64,000 nucleotides of DNA from Amycolatopsis bartoniae (GCF_014191255.1 NZ_JACHWH010000001.1:1736001-1800000), one strand, 5' to 3'. Shown: positions 17,408 to 27,115, counted from the first letter of the stretch. Numbers and translations: made by a program. Notes: generated by a model from the sequence alone, not told the origin.

Positions 17408-17926
17408 ATGTGTGTTCCGCCGCCTCGCGCGGGAGGCAGCAGGAGAGGCGGACCGCTGTTCCCGGCACCGGCACTGGAGTACGTCGCGACGGTCGTCGTG
17501 GAGCTCGGGGCGCCTTTGGACTTCGGTGAGACGCCGGACGGGCACCACCGCGTGGTGCCGATCACGGGCGGCACGGTGGACGGCCCGGAGCTGTCGGGCG
17601 CGGTGCAGCCGGGCGGCGCGGACTGGCAGCGGGTCCTCCCGGACGGCACGACGCTGGTCGAAGCGCGCTACACACTGGAACTGGAGACCACCGAACCGGC
17701 GCGGCTGGTGGCGGTGACGAGCACCGGCCTGCGCACCGGCCCGCCGGACGTGCTGGCGGCACTGGCGAGGGACGAGGAGGTCGACGTGGCCACGTACTAC
17801 TTCCGCCTGTGCATCAGAGCCACGACGGCGAACGCCACGCACGGCTGGCTGAACACGAGCCTGCTGGTGGCGACCGCGGAACGCACGGCGCTCCAGGTGC
17901 GCTACGACATGCACCGGATGAGTTGA
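17408..17926 (+). CDS. DUF3237 domain protein
   Basis: 172 aa. From about residue 23 the sequence follows DUF3237 (UPF0311): LEYVATVVVELGAPLDFG, HHRVVPITGGTVDGPELSGAVQPGGADWQ, and YYFRLCIRATTANATHGWLN, a small beta-barrel. The N-terminal 20 residues (Pro/Gly/Arg-rich) may be untranslated, with the real start slightly downstream. The biochemical role of the family is not established. Confidence 0.8.
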   Translation: MCVPPPRAGGSRRGGPLFPAPALEYVATVVVELGAPLDFGETPDGHHRVVPITGGTVDGPELSGAVQPGGADWQRVLPDGTTLVEARYTLELETTEPARLVAVTSTGLRTGPPDVLAALARDEEVDVATYYFRLCIRATTANATHGWLNTSLLVATAERTALQVRYDMHRMS

Positions 17927-18010
17927 GGCGGAGGCTCACGGAGAACCGGCATCCCCAGCTCGGGACCGAGTGGCGCGCCAAGTGTCGCGGGTCATGGCGT
18001 TCGTCAGCTC

Positions 18011-18203
18011 GCCAGCATCTCCAGCCAGGCCGCACTCGAGGTGGTGGCGGCCGCGCAACGTGCCGCGGAGACGGCGGGCCAGAAGTCCGCGATCGCGGTG
18101 GTCGACGCGGCAGGTCACCTGTGCGCGTTCGTGCGCCTGGACGGTGCGCCCGCCCAGGCGAGCCAGCTCTCACAGGACAAGGCCTACACCGCGGCGGGGT
18201 GTC
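18011..18203 (+). pseudogene. GlcG/HbpS-family (DUF336) relic
   Basis: An open stretch encodes SQAALEVVAAAQRAAETAG, AVVDAAGHLCAFVRLDG and QDKAYTAAG, which are successive blocks of the GlcG/HbpS haem-binding or redox-sensing family (normally about 140 aa). There is no credible start upstream, and after KAYTAAG the family sequence stops abruptly. Only about 65 codons remain. It sits between the DUF3237 gene and the convergent CHAP gene. Confidence 0.65.
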
Positions 18204-18258
18204 GGTCGAACCAACGCTCCCGTCATGAGCGATTCCTTACGGGCCGGTTCCGACGACG

Positions 18259-18293
18259 AGGTGGGCGACCGCGTGCTGCGCGGCCGCCCACCT
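18259..18293 (-). terminator. Hairpin downstream of the CHAP gene
   Basis: Nine-base perfect arms AGGTGGGCG / CGCCCACCT separated by a GC-rich loop that can itself pair, 6 bases after the minus-strand stop at 18299. Confidence 0.6.
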
Positions 18294-18298
18294 TCGTC

Positions 18299-19756
18299 TC
18301 ACGCGGCGCCGGGGACGCTGGCGATGGAAACGGCGCTGGCCGCCATCTTCGGCGTACCGATGCCGGCCACCGGCTGGAAGTCCGTCCAAGTGCCTGCCGC
18401 GGTGCGGATCCGGTGGTAGACATTGCCGTCGTTGCCGACCGCGACCAGCTGCGCGGACCCGTCGGGAGCACCCGTGATGGACACCGCGCTCGCGGCCATC
18501 TTCGGCGTACCCACACCGGTCACCGGCTGGAAGCCCGTCCAGGCGCCGGGCTTGGTGCGGATCTGGTGGTAGACGTTGCCGTCGTTGCCAATCGCGACCA
18601 CCTGTGCCGAGCCGTCCGGGTCGGCCGATATCGACACGGCACTGGCCGCCATCCTCGCCGTGCCCACGCCGGGCACGGGCTGGAAGCCGGTCCAGTTTCC
18701 GCTCGCCTGCCGGACTTCGTGGTACACGTAACCGTCACCGCCGACAGCGAGCACCTGCGCCGAGCCGTCCGGGTCAGCGGTGATGGCGACGGCGGACGCC
18801 TTCATCACGCCGCCGGACGAATCGGTCAGCGGCTGGAACCCGCTCCAGTTCCCGTTCAGGGCACGGATCTGGTGGTAGACGCCGCCGTCGTTGCCGATCG
18901 CGAGGACCTGTGCGGAGCCGTCCGGGTCGGCCGAAATCGACACGGCACTGGCTGTCATTTTCGGCGTGCCCACGCCAGGTATGGGCTGGAAGCCGGTCCA
19001 GTTTCCGCTCGCCTGCCGGGCTTCGTGGTACACGTAACCGTCACCGCCGATGGCGAGCACCTGCGCCGAGCCGTCCGGATCGCCGGTGATGGCGACAGCG
19101 GAAGCCTTCATCACACCGCCGGACGAATCGGTCAGCGGCTGGAACCCGGTCCACCTCCCGTCGGGGTTGCGGACTTCGTGGTAGACGCCGCCGTCGTTGC
19201 CGATCGCCACCAGCTGGCCGGGAACGGGCGCGGCCAGCCCGACGGGAGCGACGTAGCCGCTGATCGTCATGCCCATGACTGAGGAATAGCCCTCCGACCA
19301 GTCGTACGGGCCGTCCTTCTGGACCCGCCCGTCACCTTCGTTGCCGCCGACCGAGACGATCGTGTGGTGGGCGGTGTCGACGCTGGTCACGATCGCCACG
19401 TGGTCCGCGTAATCGTCGGCAGCCCGGTAACCGAACACCACCGCGTCGCCGACCTGTGGGGTGCTCGACAGCGTTCCATGTGTTTTGCCGTAGTCGTAGA
19501 AGCTGGCGGCCCACGCGTTCAGCTCGCTGACATCGACACCGTTCTGCGCCCAGACCCATTTCGCGAACAGCGCACACCACTCGTAGGAACAGGCGTCGTA
19601 CTTGTCGCAGGTGTTGCCAATCTCTCCGGTCGCGGTTCGCGCGATGGCATTGCCGTCGGTCGCGGACGCGATACCACTCGTACTCACAATCATCACGAGC
19701 AACGCGAGCAGAGCCGCCAGCCCGGGTCTGTTTCGGTGGATTCGGTGTGGGGACAC
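18299..19756 (-). CDS. Secreted CHAP-domain peptidase with six-repeat beta-propeller
   Basis: 485 aa from GTG 19756, preceded by GGGAGG 7 bases away. A signal peptide (about 1-33, ending SGIASA) is followed by a CHAP domain with catalytic Cys in YEWCALFAKWVW and His in YADHVAIVTS; two further Cys (NTCDKYDAC) may form a disulfide. From about residue 185 there are six repeats of about 50 residues (VxAIGxDGxVYHxxR ... W-F-Q ... ASAVSI..DPDGSA) that look like a tectonin/PLL-type sugar-binding propeller. The repeats alternate between a SSGGVMK and a GVGTPKM variant. It probably cleaves peptidoglycan peptides or glycine bridges and binds wall glycans. Divergent from the nSTAND gene. Confidence 0.85.
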   Translation of the reverse strand: MSPHRIHRNRPGLAALLALLVMIVSTSGIASATDGNAIARTATGEIGNTCDKYDACSYEWCALFAKWVWAQNGVDVSELNAWAASFYDYGKTHGTLSSTPQVGDAVVFGYRAADDYADHVAIVTSVDTAHHTIVSVGGNEGDGRVQKDGPYDWSEGYSSVMGMTISGYVAPVGLAAPVPGQLVAIGNDGGVYHEVRNPDGRWTGFQPLTDSSGGVMKASAVAITGDPDGSAQVLAIGGDGYVYHEARQASGNWTGFQPIPGVGTPKMTASAVSISADPDGSAQVLAIGNDGGVYHQIRALNGNWSGFQPLTDSSGGVMKASAVAITADPDGSAQVLAVGGDGYVYHEVRQASGNWTGFQPVPGVGTARMAASAVSISADPDGSAQVVAIGNDGNVYHQIRTKPGAWTGFQPVTGVGTPKMAASAVSITGAPDGSAQLVAVGNDGNVYHRIRTAAGTWTDFQPVAGIGTPKMAASAVSIASVPGAA

Positions 19757-19884
19757 GGAGTTCCTCCCTGGTTTCCGGTGATGCTGCGTGTTCGGATCTA
19801 CTCCGTTCGAGTTGTGCGGTGTCGGTCGCTGGACACCGCACAACCAGGTCCGCACAATCGGTGACAGCACGGAGGGGCCTGGGG

Positions 19885-22800
19885 GTGCTGAGCGTGCCGC
19901 GACCGGAACGACCGTTGGACCCCGATGCGGGTCCGCTGCCCGAATTCGCCGATGGTCTGCGGCGCCTCCGGGAAAAGGCGGGCAGTCCCACCTATCGTGA
20001 ACTCGCCGGCCGGGCGCACTACTCGTGGTCGACTCTCGCCGACGCGGCAGCCGGCCGGAAACTGCCCAGTCTTCCGGTGACCCTGGCTTATGTGCGGGCC
20101 TGCGGCGGAGACCCCGAGGAATGGGAAAAACGCTGGCGGGAGGTGGCGGCCGAACTCGCGGATCCGCCCGTCGAGGCCACGGCGGCGGAAGCGGACGAGC
20201 GGTGCCCTTACGTGGGATTGCGTTCATTCCAAGCGGAGGACGCCGGCAATTTCTTCGGACGGGAAATCCTCACCGAGGAACTGTTCGACCGGGTGCGGTC
20301 CGCGTCCTTCCTCGCCGTGTTCGGTGCTTCCGGTTCCGGGAAGTCGTCGCTGTTGCGCGCCGGGCTCGTTCCGCGCATTTCCTCCGAAGCGCACTGGCCG
20401 ACGCTGTTGTTCGCGCCCGGTCCACATCCGCTGGAACAGACCGCGGTACGCCTGGCGGCCTGGTGCGGCCGCTCGGCCACCGCGCTGCACGAGGAACTGG
20501 CCGTCAATCCGCGCGCCCTTCACCTGACCGTGTTGCAGGCCCTGAACGACCAGCCTGGCGACGTGCCCCTGCTCTTGGTGGTCGACCAGTTCGAGGAGGT
20601 CTTCACCCTTTGCCGGGACCGGGCCGAACGCGCCGCGTTCCTCACCGCGCTGCTCACCGCGGCACAGGCGGAGAACGGCCGCACCAGATTGGTTCTGGGG
20701 GTGCGGGCGGACTTCTACCCACACTGCTCGGAGCACCCCGAACTGGTCGAAGCGTTGCGGGACAACCAACTGCTGGTGGGTCCCATGAGCACCGACGAAC
20801 TGCGCCGCGCGGTGAGCCTGCCCGCGACCCGGGTAGGGGCCACGGTGGAAAGCGCGCTACTCGCCCGCGTGGTCGCGGATGCGGCGGGCCAAGCCAACAA
20901 AGCGCTCCCGCTGGTCTCGCACGCGCTGCGCCAGACCTGGCACCGCCGCCGGGGTAACACGCTCACCCTCGCCGGTTACGAAGCGGCAGGCGGCATTCAG
21001 CACGCCCTCGCCCAGACCGCCGAGGCCGTGTATGCCGGTCTGACGGCCGAGCAGCAGCGACTCGTGCGGACCGTCCTCCTCCGGCTGGTGGCGTTGGGTG
21101 AGGGCACCGAGGACAGCAAACGCCGCGTGGCCAGGAACGAGTTCGTGCCCGCGCTCGACCCGGTGCTGGACATGCTGGCCGAGGCCCGGTTGATCACGGT
21201 GGACACGAACACCGTGGAGATCACCCACGAAGCCCTGTTCCGGGCCTGGCCGCGGTTGCACGACTGGGTCGACGCCGACCGGGCCGGTCTGCGGACCTAC
21301 CAGCAACTCATGGACGACGCCGCGGCCTGGCGGCAGGCCCCTGCCGACCGCAGCCTGCTGTACCGCGGCAACCGCCTCGCGTCGGCTCGCGACTGGGCAG
21401 ACCAGCACCCCGACGCCGTCGCCAGCAACCCCGGGGCAGCCGCGTTCCTGCGCACTTCCCTGCGTCACGAGCGCACGGTCCGGAGGTGGCGGTGGGTCAC
21501 GGTGGCGGTGGTGTGCGTGCTGGCGTTGTTCGCCGCGAGCGCGGGCGTGGTCGCGATGCAGCAGAACAGCACGGCCCAGGCCAAGACGCACGGGCTCGCC
21601 GGCGCGCAGGCGTCCGCCGAAGCCCAGCAGGTCGCCGGCAGTGACGTCTCGCTCGCGGCGCAGCTGAACCTGGTGGGCTACACCGACCAGCCGACCGCGC
21701 AGACCGAGGCCGACCTGCTCAGCACCGAGCACCAGGCGTTGTCCACGTTGCTGCCCGGGTTCTCGGACACGGTCTACGGCGTCGCGTTCAGCCCGGACGG
21801 GACCACGCTGGCCAGCGCGGACCGGGACGGCACGGTGCGGCTGTGGAACACCGCGGACCGCGGCAGCCCAAGCCCCTGGGGCCCTCCCGTGGCGGGGCAC
21901 GCCGGGCGGATCTTCGCGCTGGCGTTCGGCCCGGACGGGAAGATCCTGGCCACCGCGGGCGACGACGGCACCATCCAGCTGTGGAACGTCGCCGACCGGA
22001 CCCGTCTGGTGGCTGCGGGACCGGCGGTGCCCGCGCACTCCGGCTACGCCAACACCATCGCGTTCAGCCGGGATGGACGGCTGCTGGCCAGTGGTGGGGC
22101 GGACGGCACGGTCCGGCTGTGGAACGTCAGTGACCCCGCGCATCCCTCGGCCCTCGGCTCCCCGCTCACCGGAGCGACCGACGCGATCTTCCAGGTCGCG
22201 GTCAGTTCTGACGGGCGGATGGTCGCCGCCGCCGATCACGCCGGCCTGGTGCGTCTCTGGAACATCGGCGATCCCACGCATCCCGTGCAGTTGGGCGATG
22301 CGGCGCGGGTGGAGAGCCAGCACGCCTACGCGCTCGCGTTCAGCCCGGACGGCCGCCTGCTGGCGACCGGCGGGGACGACTACGTGGTGCGGTTGTGGAA
22401 CCTGAACGACCCGGCTCGTCCCACCGCGGTGGGCGCACCGCTCGCGGGGCACACCAACACCGTCTACGCGCTGGCGTTCAACCCGGCGGGCACCGTGCTG
22501 GCCAGTGCCGGCGCCGACCGGACGGTGCGGTTGTGGAACCTGACCAACCCAGCCGAACCGGTCGCGCTGGGCCAGCCGCTCACCGGGCACACCGGCTACG
22601 TCCGCTCGCTGGCATTCAGCCCCGACGGCACGACACTCGCCAGTGGCGACGCCGACCGCACCATCCGGTTGTGGAACCTGCCCGGCACGGTGCTGCTGGG
22701 CCACACCGATCGAGTGCAGGGGGTCGCGTTCAGTCCTGATGGGACGGTGCTGGCCAGCGGTGGGGCGGACGGCACCGTGCGCCTGTGGGACGTCACCGAT

Positions 22801-23727
22801 CCCACGCACGCCCGGCCGCTCGGGGCTCCGTTGACCGGGCACACCGACGAGGTTCGCCGGGTCACCTTCAGCCCGGACGGGCGGACCTTGGCCAGCACGA
22901 GCGCGGACGGCACGGTGCGGCTGTGGAACGTCGCCGACCCCGCGCACGCCTCCGCGCTGGGCGGCCCGTTCGGTGGCGGCGACGGCACGGTGGAAACCGC
23001 GGTGTTCACACACGACGGCCGGGTGCTGGCGACTGCCGGGAACGGCGGCTCGCTGCGATTGTGGGATCTCGCCGATCCGGTGCGGCCGGTCGAACTGGGA
23101 CTTCCCCTGGGCGGCCAGTCGAAGTTCGTCTACTGGCTGGCGCTCAGCCACGACGGCCGGATGCTCGCCAGCGCCGGTGCCGACGACACGGTGGCGCTGT
23201 GGGACATCGCCGATGTCCGGGACCCGCGTCGGCTGGCTTCGCTGCCGGTCGAGGTCAGTGGCGCGTTCGGTGTCGCGTTCGGTTCGGACGATCGGACCAT
23301 CGCGGTCGCCGGGGCCGACAGCACGGTGCGATTGTGGAACCTGAGCGATCCCTCCCGGCCCACTGCGGAGCAGCAACCTCTGACCGGGCACACGAGTTTC
23401 GTGTACTGGGTCGGTTTCAGCGCGGACGGCAGGACCCTGGCCAGCGCCGGCGGGGACGGCACCGTCCGGCTCTGGAACGTCGCCGATCCGGCCAGCCCCA
23501 CCGACCACGGCCGCCTGACCGGGCACACGGCGGCCATCGACAACGCGGCGCTCAGCCCGGACGGCCGAATCCTCGCCACCGCCGGCGACGACCACACCGT
23601 CGAGCTGACGATCATGGACGTCCACCGGGCCGCGGCACGGATCTGCACCACGACGGCAGGGAATCTCACGGCAGCGCGCTGGCAGCGGTACGTTCCCGAA
23701 CTGCCGTTCAACCCGCCGTGCGCCTAG
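19885..23727 (+). CDS. HTH-nSTAND1 NTPase-TM-WD40 membrane sensor protein
   Basis: 1280 aa from GTG 19885, supported by GGAGGGG 7 bases upstream. The order is an XRE-like helix-turn-helix (about 10-80), an nSTAND1 NTPase with CPYVGLRSFQ, P-loop GASGSGKSS (about 146-154), Walker B LLLVVDQFEE (about 230) and GVRADFY sensor, then a single membrane helix (VTVAVVCVLALFAASAGVVA, about 536-558) preceded by Arg-rich sequence, and finally 14 WD40 repeats (from about 628), each ending in DGTVRLWN-like sequence, enough for two seven-bladed propellers. Charge distribution predicts NTPase inside and propellers outside. The gene is flanked by two secreted wall-hydrolase genes. The signalling role is inferred. 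Confidence 0.85.
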   Translation: MLSVPRPERPLDPDAGPLPEFADGLRRLREKAGSPTYRELAGRAHYSWSTLADAAAGRKLPSLPVTLAYVRACGGDPEEWEKRWREVAAELADPPVEATAAEADERCPYVGLRSFQAEDAGNFFGREILTEELFDRVRSASFLAVFGASGSGKSSLLRAGLVPRISSEAHWPTLLFAPGPHPLEQTAVRLAAWCGRSATALHEELAVNPRALHLTVLQALNDQPGDVPLLLVVDQFEEVFTLCRDRAERAAFLTALLTAAQAENGRTRLVLGVRADFYPHCSEHPELVEALRDNQLLVGPMSTDELRRAVSLPATRVGATVESALLARVVADAAGQANKALPLVSHALRQTWHRRRGNTLTLAGYEAAGGIQHALAQTAEAVYAGLTAEQQRLVRTVLLRLVALGEGTEDSKRRVARNEFVPALDPVLDMLAEARLITVDTNTVEITHEALFRAWPRLHDWVDADRAGLRTYQQLMDDAAAWRQAPADRSLLYRGNRLASARDWADQHPDAVASNPGAAAFLRTSLRHERTVRRWRWVTVAVVCVLALFAASAGVVAMQQNSTAQAKTHGLAGAQASAEAQQVAGSDVSLAAQLNLVGYTDQPTAQTEADLLSTEHQALSTLLPGFSDTVYGVAFSPDGTTLASADRDGTVRLWNTADRGSPSPWGPPVAGHAGRIFALAFGPDGKILATAGDDGTIQLWNVADRTRLVAAGPAVPAHSGYANTIAFSRDGRLLASGGADGTVRLWNVSDPAHPSALGSPLTGATDAIFQVAVSSDGRMVAAADHAGLVRLWNIGDPTHPVQLGDAARVESQHAYALAFSPDGRLLATGGDDYVVRLWNLNDPARPTAVGAPLAGHTNTVYALAFNPAGTVLASAGADRTVRLWNLTNPAEPVALGQPLTGHTGYVRSLAFSPDGTTLASGDADRTIRLWNLPGTVLLGHTDRVQGVAFSPDGTVLASGGADGTVRLWDVTDPTHARPLGAPLTGHTDEVRRVTFSPDGRTLASTSADGTVRLWNVADPAHASALGGPFGGGDGTVETAVFTHDGRVLATAGNGGSLRLWDLADPVRPVELGLPLGGQSKFVYWLALSHDGRMLASAGADDTVALWDIADVRDPRRLASLPVEVSGAFGVAFGSDDRTIAVAGADSTVRLWNLSDPSRPTAEQQPLTGHTSFVYWVGFSADGRTLASAGGDGTVRLWNVADPASPTDHGRLTGHTAAIDNAALSPDGRILATAGDDHTVELTIMDVHRAAARICTTTAGNLTAARWQRYVPELPFNPPCA

Positions 23728-23963
23728 CTCCTGTCGGAGCAACCCCCGACCATGGCACCGCCTGAGACACGGTCCGCAACGGAAATCGAGGCGAAACTTC
23801 CTCCACTCCAACCCGAAGCGGCTGTAGGAGATTTTCCCACCGGTCCACGATGGCCTGTGATTTTTGAGTGTCGGATCTCTCTGTCGCCGAGAACCTGACT
23901 CGGTTTACAGTTCCCTGCGCCGAGTTCGTTCGAACCCGCGTTCCTGATCTGGGGGAGGTCCCT
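23728..23963. other. Leader region before the GH25 gene
   Basis: 236 bases between codirectional genes. I see no confident riboswitch, terminator or -35/-10 pair; the ribosome site GGGGGAGG is at its 3' end. Confidence 0.4.
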
Positions 23964-25949
23964 GTGCGCCGGTTGCGTGCGCTCGTGGTGGTGCCGGTGC
24001 TGCTGGCCGGATTGGTGTCTCCGGCACTGGTATCGGCTCCGGCCGCGCTGGCCGGGCAGAGGGGCCCGACACATCCCGACGCCGACTATCTCGGCTCGAC
24101 GGTGCAGGCGCACCAGACGATGCGTGCGATGGCCACTGCGCAGGCCCCGGCCGGGACGCCGGGGATGGACGTGTCGCACTACCAGAACACTGTGGACTGG
24201 AACGCCGCCGCGGCCAACGGGGCGAAGTTCGCCTACGTCAAGGCCACCGAAGGCACCAGCTACACCGATCCGCAGTTCACCACGAACTACACCGGTGCCG
24301 CGAACGCCGGGCTCGCCCGCGGCGCCTACCACTTCGCGCTCCCCAGCGACTCGGACGGTGCGACGCAGGCCACCTACTTCCTCGCCCACGGCGGTGGCTG
24401 GGTCGCCGACGGCCGCACCCTCCCGCCGGTGCTGGACATCGAGTACAACCCCTACGGCACCGCCGACTGGACGGGCTGGTGCTACAACCAGACCCCCGCC
24501 CAGATCACCGCGTGGATCACCGACTTCACCACCACGATCCACGACCGCACCAACCGCTGGCCCGTCCTCTACACCACCAACGGCTGGTGGTCGCACTGCA
24601 CCGCCGACTCCACCGCGTTCGCCAACGATCCACTGTGGATCGCCCCCAGCAACTCCGACATCCCCGGCTCCCCCGCCATCCCCGCCTCCTGGAGCGCCTA
24701 CACCTTCTACCAGTGGGCCACCTCCGGCGCCCTCCCCGGCGACCAGGACGTCTACAACAACGCCACCACCGATCTGGCCACCTTCACCACCGGCGACAGC
24801 CCCGACAAGATCCAGGCCCACTACACCGGCCTCGGCGCCACCACCTCCACCCTCGGCTCCCCCGTCGGCGCCGAATACTCCGTCGCCTCCGGCTGGGCCC
24901 AGGACTACGACCACGGCACCATCTACTACTCACCCAACACCGGCGCCTACGCCGTCACCGGCCCCATCCTCGACCGCTACCGCCAACTCGGCGGCCCCGC
25001 CGCACTCGGCTTCCCCACCAGCGACACCACCGCCACCGCCGACGGCACCGGGCAGTACACCACCTTCGGCATCACCTCGATCTACACCACCCCCAACACC
25101 GGCACCCACCTCATCAAGGGCGACATCCGCGCCAAATGGCTCGCCCTCGGCGCCGAACAAACCCTCGGCTACCCCACCACCGATGAGTCGACCACCCCGG
25201 ACGGTGTCGGGCGCTACAACCACTTCAGCGCCAGCGGCGGCGCGTCCATCTACTGGTCCCCCAACACCGGCGCCCACAACATCCAGGGCCCCATCCGCGA
25301 CAAATGGGCGGCACTGGGCTGGGAAACCGGCCTCGGTTACCCCACCACCGACCAGACCACCACCCCCGACGGCACCGGCCGCTACAACCACTTCAGCCTC
25401 GCCGCCGGCGCCTCCATCTACTGGACCGCCAACACCGGCGCCCACTCCATCCAAGGCGCCATCCGCGACAAATGGACCGCCCTCGGCCGTGAGAAGACCC
25501 TCGGCTACCCCACCACCGATGAGTCGACCACCCCGGACGGTGTCGGGCGTTACAACCACTTCAGCCTCGCCGCCGGCGCCTCCATCTACTGGTCCCCCAA
25601 CAGCGGCGCCCACTCCATCCAAGGCAGCATCAGGTCGAAGTGGGCCGCCCTCGGCTGGGAAACCGGCCTGGGCTACCCCACCACCGACGAGTCCACGACG
25701 CCCGACGGCCTGGGCCGCTACAACCACTTCACCAACTCGGCCTCGGTCTACTGGACCCCCTCCACCGGAGCCTGGTCGGTCGTCGGCGCCATCCGCGACA
25801 AGTGGGCCTCCCTCGGCTGGGAAACCAGCAAACTCGGCTACCCCACCAGCGACGAATACAGCGTCACCGGCGGCCGCCGCACCAACTTCCAGCACGGCAC
25901 CATCACCTGGTACAGCAACAACAACACCACCCAAGTCACCTACAGCTGA
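23964..25949 (+). CDS. Secreted GH25 muramidase with LGFP repeats
   Basis: 661 aa from GTG 23964 with GGGGGAGG 5-6 bases upstream; the longer frame upstream lacks a signal. A signal peptide (about 1-32, ending ALA) is followed by a GH25 lysozyme domain: GMDVSHYQ, FAYVKATEGTSY, GAYHFALP, PPVLDIEYN with the catalytic Asp/Glu, and FYQWATSG. From about residue 280 there are seven LGFP repeats of about 53 residues (LGYPTTDESTTPDGVGRYNHF and variants), a module thought to bind the actinobacterial wall. It would cleave between MurNAc and GlcNAc. The repeats are nearly identical at DNA level, so copy number may vary. Confidence 0.9.
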   Translation: MRRLRALVVVPVLLAGLVSPALVSAPAALAGQRGPTHPDADYLGSTVQAHQTMRAMATAQAPAGTPGMDVSHYQNTVDWNAAAANGAKFAYVKATEGTSYTDPQFTTNYTGAANAGLARGAYHFALPSDSDGATQATYFLAHGGGWVADGRTLPPVLDIEYNPYGTADWTGWCYNQTPAQITAWITDFTTTIHDRTNRWPVLYTTNGWWSHCTADSTAFANDPLWIAPSNSDIPGSPAIPASWSAYTFYQWATSGALPGDQDVYNNATTDLATFTTGDSPDKIQAHYTGLGATTSTLGSPVGAEYSVASGWAQDYDHGTIYYSPNTGAYAVTGPILDRYRQLGGPAALGFPTSDTTATADGTGQYTTFGITSIYTTPNTGTHLIKGDIRAKWLALGAEQTLGYPTTDESTTPDGVGRYNHFSASGGASIYWSPNTGAHNIQGPIRDKWAALGWETGLGYPTTDQTTTPDGTGRYNHFSLAAGASIYWTANTGAHSIQGAIRDKWTALGREKTLGYPTTDESTTPDGVGRYNHFSLAAGASIYWSPNSGAHSIQGSIRSKWAALGWETGLGYPTTDESTTPDGLGRYNHFTNSASVYWTPSTGAWSVVGAIRDKWASLGWETSKLGYPTSDEYSVTGGRRTNFQHGTITWYSNNNTTQVTYS

Positions 25950-26418
25950 CCAGACCGCCACTCTCGTCAAACCAGCAACGGGTTATCGCTTCCTGTACTC
26001 CAAAAGCGACACCACGCGGCCCAACCACCGCCGAGGGAACCGGCCGGCACGGCTCCAAGATCATGCTTCCGGCCGAACACGCGGGGCCGAGATCCGGCGG
26101 GCTGGGTGCTGTCAAGCCGCGAGCGGCCCGGATTTGCCGTGGTATCGCCGTGTTGTCGCGGAGCATGGCTCAGAGCACGTTGAGCCGTGCGACAACGTTC
26201 ACCTCGTGGCCGATCGCGGACCGTGTCAGCCGGCCTCGGGCATCAGCAGAGTTGATTCGCTATCGGACAGCATCTTCCATGAATGACCACCCATCTGCTC
26301 CTTCTTCGAGCTGGGACCGTCGGGTGACCAGGCCCTTGGGCTGTGTGCGGGGCACGAAATTAGCGAGGTGTCTGACTTCAATTCGATGATCAGCCACGCC
26401 CGTTAGGCGGTCGCTAGC
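25950..26418. other. Gene-poor decayed region
   Basis: 469 bases with lower GC and codon bias unlike neighbours. Short open frames exist (for example minus 25936-26166) but have no recognisable family, start site or coding bias. It adjoins the transfer-gene relic and probably belongs to the same decayed insertion. Confidence 0.5.
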
Positions 26419-26880
26419 TCATTGCTCGTCGAACTTTGTCGCGCCGACCCGAAGTTGCTTTCGGAGCGTCTCCACCGAGATCGGACGTCGGTAACGTCGC
26501 CAGTGGTCGGCGTCCGCGCGGCGAGCGCGCTCCACGAGGTCCTCGTCGAGAGCAGTGGCCCGGCGGAGGTCCGCTCCTACCTGCTGACCATGCGGAAAGG
26601 CCGCAGGCTCGCCCGCCTTACCCCATTGATCAGCACATACCGGGTCAGCAACGTTCAACAGCAGTGTCACCACGCTCGCCGCAAGCAGCAGGCGTCGCGC
26701 TGGCCGCAACACGTCCTCACTGGCCCCGGACCACCAGCGGCGCTACGAACACCGGTACCCGCAGCTTCAACGCCAAGTTCAACACGTTGCCGAACCCAGA
26801 GAGGAAGGTAAGCCCGATCACCAGCCCCATCGTGACCGTGACAAACCGAGCAACTGTCTGCGAGTTGGCGTTCAAGATGG
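26419..26880 (-). pseudogene. DUF2637/SpdA-like conjugative-element protein relic
   Basis: Two minus-strand frames join into one protein. The first (about 26877 to the stop at 26717) encodes SQTVARFVTVTMGLVIGLT and GNVLNLALKLRVPVFVAPLV. The second (about 26721 to 26419) encodes LRPARRLLLAASVVTLLLN, VADP, then ARRADADHWRRYRRPISVE and TLRKQLRVGA. These are the membrane segments and the C-terminal helix-turn-helix of DUF2637 proteins of actinomycete integrative and conjugative elements. An in-frame stop, a frame change and missing middle segments show it is dead. It lies at the 3' side of the tRNA at 27116, where such elements insert. Confidence 0.68.
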
Positions 26881-27115
26881 GCTCTCATCCGAGCCCGGAA
26901 GCTCGAAGCTCGCCGCGACCACTAACGTGCCGACGAAAATTCCCTGGTCAGCCCCGTTGGTAGTCCCGCCGAGGGCACCAACCCGCGCCGCAACCGAGCG
27001 CTCGCAACCGGCGGGTTCATCGGGCACCACCGCTCTTGTGGCGGTGTCGCGCAATCCGAACCGTCGCTGAAAGTCGCAGCTCACGAGGGGCGCGGTCTCG
27101 TGAGGATGCTGTGCG
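26881..27115. other. Spacer between relic and tRNA
   Basis: No supported gene. A minus-strand open stretch (GIFVGTLVVAASFELPG) may be further relic of the inserted element. I find no second copy of the tRNA 3' end that would mark an attachment site. Confidence 0.35.

Noticed and set aside
20857..23811. 984-codon open frame on the minus strand opposite the nSTAND-WD40 gene
   Set aside because: It is a shadow of the GC-rich, repetitive WD40 coding sequence; its translation is Arg/Gly/Val-rich without any family match, start site or codon bias.
23728..23963. c-di-AMP (ydaO-type) riboswitch before the GH25 gene
   Set aside because: Such riboswitches often precede actinobacterial wall hydrolases, but I could not find the conserved core in this leader or in the CHAP leader.
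25100..25900. CRISPR-like or tandem DNA repeat in the GH25 gene
   Set aside because: The repeats are in-frame LGFP protein modules of about 160 bases with no spacers.
25936..26166. Small minus-strand open frame after the GH25 gene
   Set aside because: No ribosome site, no family, and codon use unlike neighbours; treated as part of the decayed region.
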